Assembly (NCBI GenBank): GCA_017562135.1
Contig: QEYB01000739.1
Location: forward strand, 1-64,000
Length of the DNA: 64,000 nt
Origin: Dipylidium caninum
Lineage: Eukaryota; Platyhelminthes; Cestoda; Cyclophyllidea; Dipylidiidae
Reading direction: 5' to 3'
The notes beneath the pieces were generated by a model. The model was not told the origin of the DNA. It saw nothing but the letters and a program-made list of their open reading frames with translations, and ran no database searches. This document shows positions 23,838 to 35,700 of the stretch, piece by piece (positions within the stretch are counted from its first letter, which is position 1; every line of letters begins with the position of its first letter). A program made the position numbers and the translations under genes.

Positions 23838-24638
23838 TTAGGATGAAGCCTGTCGATGGACGACATCGGAAGATTTGGCATAGAAAGAGGGGAACTTGTC
23901 ATCGAGTATCCCCCGACACTTTTCCAGATCAGCTCGTGTGTCCGAGAGAATATACACCAGTTGTTGAACACCCAAATTCTTGTTCACCCGATGTGTGTCG
24001 GTGAGCAGGAAGCGGCAATTGCAGGCTCGCCCAATCGCCTCTATTCGGCGGTCCTTCGAGGTCGCGAAAATTCTCGCCACCTCCTCCGCTGGCACCCACA
24101 TGCAACACTCGAATTCGGCGGCCTCGAAGTTCGGCAAAGTCATCTGCGGCTCCGGCGCACGACGACTTCGTTTGATAGGAACAGGTGCTTCTGCTCCTAA
24201 TATCATCTCCCCACTCTTGTGCACATCCTCAGAACAGGTGGCAGACGAGAAGCAGGCTGAGTCGGGCGACATTGCAGAGGGGTCATTCATCTCCTGAACC
24301 TCTTTGAACACTGGCACTTCAGTGGCGAAAGAAAGGTCGGCAGACAACGAGGTGACATCCGAGAATATCGACATATCGTCCACGTCCTTGTTATTCCTCC
24401 CCAAATCGTCATAAATACCTTCAGATAAGAGGGTTCGAATCACAATCGGCTCAGTTTGCACTGAACGTTCTATCAACTTTCTCGGAACAGACATTTTTGT
24501 GCCGTGCGTTTGAACGCATCTTTCCGTTAATTGGACGATGTTTCCACCAGTGTGGCCCCCTTTGCGTACGAGGCGCTCCCCCGATGAGAGAGCAGAAGTT
24601 GACTTCCCTTTGACAGATTTCGAAATTTTAGAGCCCAT
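23838..24638 (-). CDS. Predicted N-myristoylated protein with degenerate KH-like domain
   Basis: Single open exon of 266 aa; no function is assigned. The start is the ATG giving MGSKISKS, which fits an N-myristoylation signal (Gly2, Ser6, Lys7). A GTG two codons upstream also keeps the frame open but is not a likely start. Residues 39-44 and 57-62 repeat ER(C/S)VQT, resembling docking motifs for the dynein light chain LC8 (core xQT). The middle, about 65-160, is acidic and serine-rich, probably disordered. Residues about 178-258 (from EFECCMWVPAEEVARIF to KFPSFYAK) have the VPxExxxxI...I.AIGRxCNCxF layout of a KH RNA-binding fold, but the GXXG loop is replaced by SKDR. Its 5' end faces AK1 across 880 bp. 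I do not recognise an ortholog. It could also be one exon of a longer gene, as a GTGAGT lies just upstream of the ATG. Confidence 0.7.
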   Translation of the reverse strand: MGSKISKSVKGKSTSALSSGERLVRKGGHTGGNIVQLTERCVQTHGTKMSVPRKLIERSVQTEPIVIRTLLSEGIYDDLGRNNKDVDDMSIFSDVTSLSADLSFATEVPVFKEVQEMNDPSAMSPDSACFSSATCSEDVHKSGEMILGAEAPVPIKRSRRAPEPQMTLPNFEAAEFECCMWVPAEEVARIFATSKDRRIEAIGRACNCRFLLTDTHRVNKNLGVQQLVYILSDTRADLEKCRGILDDKFPSFYAKSSDVVHRQASS

Positions 24639-25518
24639 TGCCACTCACCACTGTGTACATGGCGTCAAATCAATTTCGCGCTGATATTTGAATCAAATCG
24701 ATCGATGGGCTGATTACAGTTTATCGATCGAAGTGTCAGGGTTTGTGCGAGTAGCATTCAATAACAACCCTTTTCCCTCCGGCGCCAACAGCTTCCACGT
24801 CCGCTGATAGCGTCGTCTATATGACAGATGAAGGCATTTCATGATTTTCGATAAAAATGCGAAATTAAACTTTATTTGATTAACTAGGCTTTGTTCAGGA
24901 AACAGGTTTTGTACCTGTCAATGTCAATGGAACAAATGAAGGTTGGAGCATCATTACTTGGGGCAAATTAGTGCTCTTTATGCAAAATAGAGGCCAATCA
25001 CTACATTTTCCTTCCTCCAACGATTATTATTACTACATCAAATGGTAATTTTATCTTGTTAAATTTTCGTGAAATTCTACAATGTCTCTCCTATGACTCA
25101 AGTATTAGTGGCATAATTATTGAGACAGCAATCCGGAAGCGCTGCGGTGCAAAATGGTGGTGAAGTGACCTAGCTTAATAATAATGGTGCATCTTCGAGT
25201 GAGGCACTAACACACACGCGCAGGAGACCGTGGGATCCACGTCCCCGATAAGGCAATGTATAAATGACGTTCCGCCTCCAGCCAATGAGATGTGAGCGAG
25301 AAAGCATCGCTCTGATTGGCTACAGCTGCGAAGGTCGATGGTTGGGCGGCACGCGCGCACCGTGGAAGAGGGCAGAAGGTGGCGGTTGGTCCAGTTCTAA
25401 GCGACAAGGCGTTTGTCAGCGTTACTCAACGCACGCACACGCGCACCAACTTGACTAAATTTCAATTTTTAAAGGCGTCACAATAGGGGGACTTTGCAGT
25501 AAAGGCACTGGGGGTGAC
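24639..25518. promoter_or_regulatory. Divergent promoter region between KH-like gene and AK1
   Basis: 880 bp between two head-to-head start codons. Near the KH-like gene are ATCGATCGAT (24697-24706) and TATCGATCGA (24722-24731), similar to the TATCGATA element of insect housekeeping promoters. Near AK1 are a CCAAT box (25282-25286) and an inverted one (ATTGG, 25315-25319), 33 bp apart, with a TGACGT CRE-like half site at 25265. The AK1-proximal 250 bp are GC- and CpG-richer. Motifs are seen; their use is inferred. Confidence 0.45.
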
Positions 25519-28500
25519 ATGGCGGACGAGCAGCTCAAGCGAGCCAAAGTGTTCTTCGTCCTTGGTACGTGACTTCTCTCCTCCCCTCTCCTCCCCTCCC
25601 CTCTTCTCTCTCTTTCCCCACCCCGTACACCAGAATGACAATAAATCTTGAGGAAGGAAAAACAACAGGAAGCAACGTTAAGATTGTCGCATGTTTTACG
25701 AATTTATTTTCTCTGTCCGCGTTCCCCGTGCTCTACCTTCTGATATTTAGGACATGTGATTCTACTCTGGCGCGTGATATCTCGTGTAAAACGTAACGAG
25801 TAAATAGCCCTCGGTGTACTCGTACACAGGGACGTGAAGATGGAGCAACTAGGCGGGAACAGGCGGAAGAGTCGCTCACTGCAACTTCTTTACCCTAAAC
25901 GTTGATAATTGATGGGAAGGTGGGTGACAGTGACCCCCGCTTGAGGAGTCCCTTCCCTTGTCACGAATAAAACTACACACCGACGACTGCGTAAATAGAC
26001 CTAGTGTTGGCTGAATTTTTACACAGTTAAAACCGTAAAAACGGATTTATTAGAACAATATTCTTACAGTCATTTTTACCTTCTAAGCGCTCTTCCATAA
26101 AGTTAGCCAGGATCACCTAAACCAACTAACGGGCACCTAGAGAAAACGGGAAGTTAACTTAAAGTCCTTGTCCGTGATCCTCTCCCCGTTTTCCGTACGA
26201 GTGCAACTTCCACCCGAACTATTTCAGATTATCTCCACTTCCAGATTGTTTGAACAGCAACTTCCCGTAGGGAAAGTTGTTTTGCTTGCGCTATTTCTAC
26301 ACGTAACCGTTCATTTTCGCCAATAGGCATGCAAATTACGAAACCATGAGCCTGTGAAAGCCACCTTTCCGGCGGTCTTCTCTCCGTCTTCACGGAAAGA
26401 GAAAGGGAGTAGTTATGAAATTTTTAGAAGTGCTCTAATTTGCACAAGTCATGCCACTGCTCTTGTCAAACTGGTCTAGATGTCAACTCCGCCTTTTTGC
26501 GCCTTGTTTGAGGAAATGGGGCGGGATGGGTGTTCGGGAGTTTATAAATGCTTCCTCACTACCAGACGTCCTTTGCCAATGTCTAAAACCTTCGATTCAC
26601 ACTTAATTTTCTCCACTACTTCCACGAGTGGGAGAGAGGAAAATACAATCGAGGCAAATCGGCGAAGACAACTAAAGTCGGACAGCCCTTCATTATGATA
26701 CAATTTCACAAAACTATTCTCAACTATTTAGCAACGATTCTTTATCACACATATGTGAAACTAGTTAAATCTCGTCAAATGAATTTCAAAAGGACATTTA
26801 GCTGCGGTCGAACCTTAAATATCCCAGCTGAGGAATACGCTCGAGTGTCTGAGTACGTCTAGTGGCCGAATTCGAAAAATAAACTAGAGTAAATGCATTT
26901 TCCCGCCTGAGAGCGTCTAGATGTGCTAAAACCCTCATCATATCACTGTCAAAGTGCACTTCACCCAAATTTACAAATCCTCTGTGGCCAAAAGTTATTA
27001 CAAGTCTCCAAATGGCCCTAATTTTGGGTGTAGGTGGGCCGGGCAGCGGAAAGGGTACGCAGTGTGAAAAAATGGTGGCCAAGTATGGCTTCAATCATCT
27101 CTCCAGCGGCGATCTCCTACGCGCCGAGGTTCAGTCGGGCTCGCCGCGTGGCAAGGAACTGCAGGCCATCATGGAGAAGGGAGAACTCGTCCCCTTGGTA
27201 CGTTGACCCACCTTTTTTGGCAATTAATTGATTCTACCAGTTGAAAGATGCTGTTGGCTTGCTTTGGATGTAATTGAAACTCTCGTGCGAGAACTCTCGA
27301 GTGTTAAACTCATCGTCAAACCAATTTTTGCCTTCCACTGTAGTTACAAAGTCCAAAATAGGCCTTAGGAGCAATGGTAACTCGTACTCAAGAGTGAACT
27401 CAGGGTAACCACCCTTATTTATGCACTCTGAGGCATATGCGTAAAAAGAAAACGTATCTACGCTACAATTCGATGCTTGGATGAACAAATGATGCCACTG
27501 GAGAGACACTGTCTGATGATTTTGCTTACTCAGTTACTTCTTGTCTCGATGGAACTGTTGTAGGGTTAATATAAACTTCCTAATTAGCTCAGTCATTTCC
27601 TTTATTTTCGAAATCTTACTGCTTTAACCTGAAACATACGTCAAAAGAGGTAGTTAAGGCAAAATCCTAAGCAGCCATTAACTGAAAATTTTGACGGTGG
27701 ACACTCCGAAGGTGCCTCATCGAGGCTTCATCTAAACACGTTGTGCCGGATGAATGCGCCGCCATCGATTGGCGTGCCACAGATCCGCTGGGGCACGTAG
27801 GCGCCTGCGCGCCTCCCCATTGGTCGGGTGCTGGGACTACCCCCCTCCCACTCCCCCGAGAACCCCACTTTCCCTCCTCTACACGCGCTGCCTTGTTTCG
27901 TAGCACAAAATAGGCCAGAAGTACCGTCTTTTGCCTCCCGTCCTCCCTAGACTGTATACGCCATCAACGCCGCATGGGCAACGCCCTCCACGCATATTTC
28001 ACTTTACCATCTAATGTTGGTGATTTCTACACAAATATCGAGGATTTAAGACAAATGATCTAGATGATATAGATTTATTTTACCATACCCTAAAGTGACA
28101 GTTATTTTCCGGACTGATTTATCTGATGGTCTCTCACATCGAAGTGAGTTACTTGGAAAAAATCAGTCGGTAGGTAGTTCATCCGATTGTCCAATGAACT
28201 AACACCTTATTTCACACTAGGTCTTGTGGGTGGGACATTTTGTACCTTATTCTCGTGCACAATCTTATGTACCCCGGTAATTCCCCAACTATAGATGTCA
28301 AAAAATCACCATTAAACGGAATGTAATGGCGGTAGCTTCGAATTGAGCTTAAACACATGTGCACCAGAGTCCTTTCCATCTTGCGGTAAAGACCTCCTCG
28401 GAGTGGAATTGAAAACAGGAGGATTGTGAAATAGTGGAGGATTAACGTTTGCTATACTTTGTAAAAATCATAAAGTATGTTATATCTTTATTAGGACTTC

Positions 28501-30709
28501 CTGTTTTATGGCATCCGTTAACAGATGACGGAGCCTTTCCAGAATCACTCCTCCCGGTCAAAAGGAATGTCAAGTAAAATTGCACGGTGATTATTGCCGG
28601 AAGATAAGAGTAGGTGGGTGACAGATGGAGTCCAAAGTTTTTCGTTCTAACGTCGCATCTGAGTAGTTCTGGAAGGTGGATGAGAGTTTTCACTAATTAT
28701 CACATCATCTCCGAATGAGCAGAAATTCGCGTCCTACTTGTTGTCAACTCTGAGACTTAGGGAAAGGCGAGTGTTAAAGAATGTCTCCCTTTGACACATT
28801 CAGGAAGTTGTGCTCGCACTCATCAAGGACGCCATGCTGAAGCTGGTCGACAAAAATCCCTACTTCCTCATTGATGGCTACCCGCGCGAGCTGGAACAGG
28901 GCGTCCGTTTCGAGAAGGATGTGAGTCAATTCTCTTGCTATTAAGCAAAAAAATTAGTTTCATTTTCATGACAATCAGGATTAGGCTTCTTACGAAATAT
29001 TATCGTAAAGGCACGGACTTTGCCTCTAGTCGTTGGTGACGTTACGGAGGCTAAGAATGAAGAAAGGTAATGTGAAACGTCGACCGACATGCTTAACTGC
29101 ATTCGGTGATTGAGGCGGCCCTTCGCGGACGAGACTACGTTTGGCCATCTAATTGTCTGTCCGTTGCGCTCTGCAGTCTCCCAGAGGCAATTCGATGCCT
29201 TTTAAACTAACCATCGAGATGTAACGCAATGAGAAATTTGTGTCTTCCGCACCCACCTCGGTAAATCCTTCCCCCCCCCTAAGTAAACGCCGTTAGATGA
29301 ATTTTTCGAATTGAAAGCATGGCTATACGCCAAGACTGCTTAGTTTCGGTCCAACAATGTCCTCTTTGTTTGATCTTGTAACTTGTAATGTTTATGATTG
29401 CAAAGGCCCAAATCATCAGATTTCCAATGCACTTTACCCCCAAAATGAACTTGTCTCACATTAGTAAATGCAATTCAGGATTCGTATGGTGGGCGATTAA
29501 AGGGGTAAAAAGCAATTAGGCGAAGAGATCTAAAGGGTACCAAACTGCCACGTGAATGAACGAGTGGGGGTTGCCATAGAAACACTTCTCCGGTAAACTT
29601 TTGGTCGTCATAACAGGTCGCCGATTGTTACGCCGTGATTTACTTCGAAGTGAATGAGGAGACTATGAAACAGCGTCTTCTTAAACGAGGCGAAACAAGC
29701 GGTCGGGCCGACGACAACGAGACCACCATTATGCAACGCTTGAAGACATTCAAGGAGAAGACTGATCCTGTCATCAAACATTACACCCAAAAGGGGAAAG
29801 TTATTAAGGTTAGTTGCTTTGAGCGCCTTGTCTTCCTAGTTTTCGACCAAAATGTGTCCATATTTTTGTAGCGTTAAATTACCCATTTTGTTGACGTCTC
29901 ATTCCATTAAGACTTAGTGTTACCCCCCACAATAAATCATTTGCTACAGTATCATACCATTCTTTAGATGAAAAGTCCTCTACATCCTTTATCTGATTTT
30001 ACTTTCATCCGATTCGACTAAGAGCTAATTTTGTGCAATTGTTTCCTTTATACCCGAATGCACCTGGTTCTATGAGTAATTGTGACATTAAAAAGTGAAA
30101 GAAACTCGAAATTTCACGCATAGCATATCACGCCACACGGCATATGTGTCTGTTTAATGTCGATGGCCTCATTTCAACAAATTCCTTTCACAATCCTCAA
30201 TCTTAGCGATTACCAAATCCCACGCTTTAAGCTGAGGTTAGTAAGGTCCAATAGGGTTTCGTTGCAGCGCCCTATGTCGTGTAGGCAACAGTCATAATTT
30301 CTTTTTCGTGTACTTCTGGCGCAACGAGGAGGATAATTTCAGCTCTCCCCGTGGATAAACTCACTTGCATTCTGTCAATTTTAATTTTTAATAAAAATCC
30401 TTTTTTTCATCACATTGTGGATGGCTTAATCGTGGACTTACTCGCAGATATTTCCCTTATGTGTTCTTATGCATCACCTAAATGTAAATCTCAGATTGTC
30501 TTGGTAACCACTAATACCCTCGCACTGCGTGCACATTTTAGCTAAGTACTCGAGACAGGCACTGAAATTAGCTGAGCTAAGGGCCAAAAGCAGTCGTACA
30601 CTTCATTCTGCTGATGTTTGTGTTGAAATTGTAGATTGACGCCTCCAAGACCATTGACGAAGTGTTTGCAGTGGTGGTACAGGAACTGGAGAAGAAGGGG
30701 ATCAATTAA
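25519..30709 (+). CDS. AK1: Adenylate kinase isoenzyme 1 (cytosolic), 5 exons
   Basis: Catalyses ATP + AMP = 2 ADP in the cytosol. Exons: 25519-25564, 27034-27197, 28804-28920, 29617-29808, 30635-30709, in phase, giving 197 aa (vertebrate AK1 is 194). The P-loop GGPGSGKGT covers residues 16-24. The AMP-binding region reads [11 protein letters not shown] with [16 protein letters not shown] carries the conserved Arg. [13 protein letters not shown] is the short lid typical of AK1 rather than the long lid of AK2. The start has a good context (GACATGG). Introns 1 and 2 are each about 1.5 kb and intron 4 is about 0.8 kb; no other gene is seen in them. AATAAA at 31368-31373 is a distant candidate polyadenylation signal. 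Confidence 0.96.
27690..27910. other. GC/CpG-rich patch inside AK1 intron 2
   Basis: A patch far richer in GC than the surrounding intron, with two inverted CCAAT motifs (GATTGGCG near 27767, CATTGGTCGG near 27819). The same box type stands upstream of AK1 and CBR1. It might be an internal or antisense promoter. An open frame on the - strand (79 codons) resembles nothing and is not called. Confidence 0.3.
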
Positions 30710-32731
30710 CCGCCGTCTGGAGTCCCTAATGTGCCTTGTTATCGCTTCTCTGTCTTAGTTAACATGAAAGGATGGAAGCTGTTGCTTCTTCCCTACGATA
30801 AGACACATATACATATACTCAAATATGCAGGTATATGAGTTTTTGCCCCGCTCCTTCGAGTTTTCCCGTAGGCTTGCCAGGCTGATAACGGTGGATTGGC
30901 TGGACTCTGGTGGCATTTAAAATGAACGTGAGGGTGTGTACAATCGCCCTAAGTTAGTGAAAAGGCCTGCCTTCACACGATTTAAGCTTCTAGGGTGTGA
31001 TATTGTTAGAACGGCTGGAATACCATGTTGAAATGCGTCTCAGGCGCATCAAAAGCCCTCTTAAAAAGAATTTGCTCGGCAACGTACGATAACCATGAGG
31101 TAGTTGGCTAAAAGATTTATTTAGTTCCGAGTATTCAAATAATACGAGTGATGGTAACAAGTTCTCGCATCAATGAAGATGTTTGTTCTGGCTTAAACCA
31201 AATAAGATTGCACTTGCAGCCATTTTTTCTTGATTTAAACAATCATCAGTATCAGGCTATCTGAGATACCAGTAATCAGAATTGGTGTTGGTGATGCGTT
31301 TTGCTTCGGTGCGGTATCTGGTTATTCGGACAACCAACCTTAGTTAATCAGGCAGTTTGGCGTTTTCAATAAAACGGGAAAGTTTCAAGATAAAACACCT
31401 TTAAAGGGGGAGGGGGAGAAAATAGCGCTTCTCTGTTATTAGGCTACAAGAAACACCCCAACAATAAGGTAATTCTAGTATGAGGGTTGCCTGAATGAGT
31501 GCACTTATGAGGGAGGGGATATCTTCTGTAGCGCAGGCATATTTGCACACCGTGTATTTTAAGAGTTTGCTGCAAGTTTCAGTAGACTACCTTCTCAGCG
31601 CCATGGCCCAGTCTTATGGTAATAACCGACTGGGGTCTTTGGCATCGTCCGGGCCTGTCTTAGTGTAATACCGGGGAATTGACGCGACATCCCCGGAAGA
31701 GCGAAATCAACTTCCAAAATCATTTATTAGGGTAAGACCTAAAGGAGGATGTTTGACATACAGTTATGCATAAATTCGCCCTACGAATACATGTTTTATA
31801 AATCAAGCGGCGTGACTTTAAGTTATGGTAGGTGTCTTCAACCCTAAAAGTCGTAAGCCAAAGAGACCATTATATATTTTTCCCTGCATTTGCGGTGATA
31901 TTACACTCTGACTAGCACAACTGTCAACAACCAGATGGTAAAGAATGATTGAAAGCCCGTTTTTTGTTGGAATGTTCTCAGAATGTACGTATAAAACATC
32001 CAGTGTTTTAATCTCCATCTATTTTCCGCAGAGCGTTTGTTACTTTCCGAAATAGTAAACGAGATGAACACTTTTAGATTTGACATACGTATTGTCTACT
32101 ACCTGGCCTGGGCATGAACATTACATCCTTTCCAGATCGACGAAGTGTAAAAAGCTAAGGTTGACTCGTGTAGCTAGAATTATTTTGCATAACGTTACTT
32201 TGTCCCGCAAAACTTAGCAAAGAATCAAAAGGTCTTGTTCTTCAGCCTAGATCGTCGAGAATTGAATTATGGCAGCTAATAGCAGTCTGTTCGCTCTACT
32301 GTGTTTGTCAGGTTGGAATTATGCAAGGTCAACTCATAGATACCAAAGACAGATCCTACATGACGGTGAGGGTGAACTGAGAAAAAGTAGAGAATAATCA
32401 TCTGGAATGGAATGTAGATTCTTAAAATGTTGGTTGTTCCGACGAAATATATTAAACTTTGCATATTTAGATCATTTCACGAACCGCCTGGAACTTTAGT
32501 GAGAATGTGACGATGATTTACTTTGGCATTTCTAAATACCCGTGTCAAATTGCGCCGTCGCAAACTATAAAATTCTGTTAAAAACATTACTCACCTTGGG
32601 TATTATGCAGTTGCTGGGCTTTTAGCCTGGTTTGTATTTCAACTCCATTTGCTTTAAAATAATTAATTGTTTAAATCTACCATTAGCGCCGCACTATATG
32701 GTTACGCTATCCAGCTACTGCTCCCTCCCAG
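30710..32731. other. Intergenic, AK1 to scaffold-like gene
   Basis: AT-rich, no coding region or RNA gene recognised. It holds the AK1 3' UTR and the 5' flank of the next gene. A good acceptor (CTCCCTCCCAG) sits directly before the ATG at 32732, so a non-coding 5' exon may lie in this stretch. Confidence 0.35.
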
Positions 32732-35700
32732 ATGGCAGCCGTTTCAGGTGGAAATGTAAGCACGTTAAAGAGGATATTCGAAAACGGTACAACGTCCGGA
32801 TCGCGAGCTTCTCTTAACAGACGAGACCCATTGGCCGACGGGTTGTCCTCCGAATCCAAAGTAAATAATGATATTACGTTGAAAAGCATTCCTCAAACAC
32901 TAGCGACTTTTTCCTCTAATTCTCGCCGCGGCCCTCGAAGTGATGCTTTACCCCCCGTCAATTCTAAGTCAAACGAACAAACTCACAATACTCTGGTGAC
33001 GGGGTCGCAATCAAAACCCCCTCCTCCTAAAACCTTGCCGAAACCAAACGTGTATTCAAAAACGGGACACTTAACCCCGAAGGATATATCATCTCAAAAG
33101 AAAGCGACTGCTTCTAGTGAGACGGCAAATAAGGGTCGCTCACCAATAAACTCTTCTTATGACGCTATAGGCATCACCGGTACAAAGGAGAGCAACCGTT
33201 CTCTCTCAAAATCGATACCTTCCTTCCCTAATTTTACTCCTAATCAACCAACAATGGTGTCGTCTAATAAAGATGGGGAAGTTAAAGCAAACATATCGCA
33301 ATGTAACAATAACGGACATTATACACAAGTGTCTTCCCGTAATCCCTCAAAAACGCCTCCACCGGTTCCTAAAAAACCAAGATCCTTACGTAGTGGCTGC
33401 AGCGGTAGCAGTCGCAGTCTTGCTTACACGTACGATGTCGATCTAAAAAGTCAATTTAACATTCCGTGTGATGAATCTTCGAGTGAAAGGGTTAATAAAT
33501 GGGCAGTGGACCAAGCTGGATATCAGTCTACATTGGCGCAGAACAAAGCTAAAAGAGTAAATGATGAAGACGATGAAAGAATGTCTACATGTTCAATAGG
33601 TTCTGTTACTAACTCCAGCATTAGATCTATATTGAAAAAAAGCCGCACCCCGTTAGATATTAAGGTTTGTCTGTTTTGCTTTTAGTTTATTTCTATTTTA
33701 AATGAACTTTTGGATTTTACATCGAAACGCTTTTCAGAATAAGAAGAAACTCACCTTCAAAAAAGACAATGAATTGGCCACCCGGCACTCCTATTCTCCA
33801 GAAAATAGCTACAACAACATGGAGAGTCTCGATCAATTCGAATATGCGTTTGATTCGGACTCGGATACCGAATCACTGATTGGTGAAGCTAGTGATAACG
33901 AGTTTGATAGTGACAATACTGAGAGTCTTGCCCATTCGTCAAGTATCCAGATGCGTGGAACCAAGGCGGTTTATGCTGAATCTGCTGGCTCCGTTAACTC
34001 CACCAGTACTCTCAAGGGCTCCATGATTTATCAGCCTACACGGGAACACTCGAATTCCAAATTCAGAGTAAATACCGTAACGAAAGAGATATCGGTAACA
34101 TCAGTAGTCGACACCACACTCTGAACAGTGGCAATCCTAACAGATGGTCTAAGGACTATGTGAGAGAACCGGTGATATTGACACCTTCCACGAAATCTTG
34201 TAAGTCCTGCGTGTTTGTAAGTTAAATCACAACTTTTCTTGTTTCGACCTCAAACTCGTTTCCTTATTTTCACTTTTGGTCTTTACACGGTAACTTACTA
34301 GTCGGAAACAAATGTGTCTTCTGTCTTTTCACAACCCGCTAAAATTGTTTCATACTTTGAATATGGAATAATATCGAGAACTTCTGGCGTCAAGTATTAC
34401 GACTAATAATTTATTTTTAACCGTAATGCACTCGTTGAATCGAAAGTTCATTTCGTTTCATACACTGTTCGCGGGGAGAGAGTGATTAAATCCTTTGTAT
34501 AATGACTTTTCACACCTATTACTTGGTACGATGCTATAGTCGAAAATAATCAAGCAAATGGTCGCCCTTCATTGTCCTTCCCCTAGTTCCTTTCCTTTTA
34601 CAATGACCACTCATACCTAAGTGTATGTACTTGTGACCTATCTTGCCTAAATCTCTCCAACAGACATTCCATTTTCCCATCCTCCATTTTCTGACCATAC
34701 GGTGTCTTTGTTCACAAAATCAAAAGTCGCCAAAAGCTATTTGCCTTGTTAGTCTCTTGCTATTTCTATCACAATCAAGTATTTCGAAGTCTTACCTTTT
34801 ATTTTGAATGTTTAAGGGCCATAATTTCTCCCTAGGTATATCAATCTGCGGCTCTAAGCTGTATCCAAGCCTAAACATGACTGGTTCCAAAAGTCTCATA
34901 ATGTTATTAGTTCTAAATCGGCTAAGTAAAGCTTTTCCCACGGCCAAGCTGCATATCACTAAGGCTTCGTATGATGAACAAAGCTTACTATTAAGGGGAT
35001 TTTAACATCTTTTAAAAGTGGATTGACGAGTGTGATTATTTGACGTCAAACATGCATATGTTGTCATCAATATCCCGTTAAAACTTTGTCTTTCACAATT
35101 TTCCAATCCAAAGGACACTTCCAAAAGGTATGCTGTCTTAAGTTCTCCGGATGATGAACTTTCATTGTGTATGACTCCTGTCTTCTGTGGTGATTTTCTC
35201 CTTCAATGTAGTAGTAACCGTCATGTTTACTTTTCCTTCTTTTTATGATGCCCTGAGGGTTTTATTGTGTTACCTACTGATTTATTTGGCTGTGGTAGAA
35301 ATTCTACACAGATAATGGGTATTACATTTACTAGGCGTCCTTGCACTGCTCCAGAAGTAATGTTTTATAAGTGGAGCATGAGCACTAGGTGTTTATTTGG
35401 TATCAACAGGTAGCTTCTTGACACCATTGGATGAATTCTCCATGATTATTTTACTTTCACTTGACTGTGAGCTGTTTTTTTAACATCGCCCGCTAAAGAT
35501 GGGTTTTTTACAGGTAAGGATGACCAAGTAGATCGAGTCAATTCAGGTAAGCAAGCAAATCTTGCTCAGGTGAAAGGTGTGATTCGACCTTATAAAGGGG
35601 AATTCCTGTTAGAAATAAGTCGGCAGGTCAATTTGGTTAGTGTTTTTCCGGTATCCTACCACGGTTCCAAAATAAGGGACGGGATTACAGGTTGACGCTA

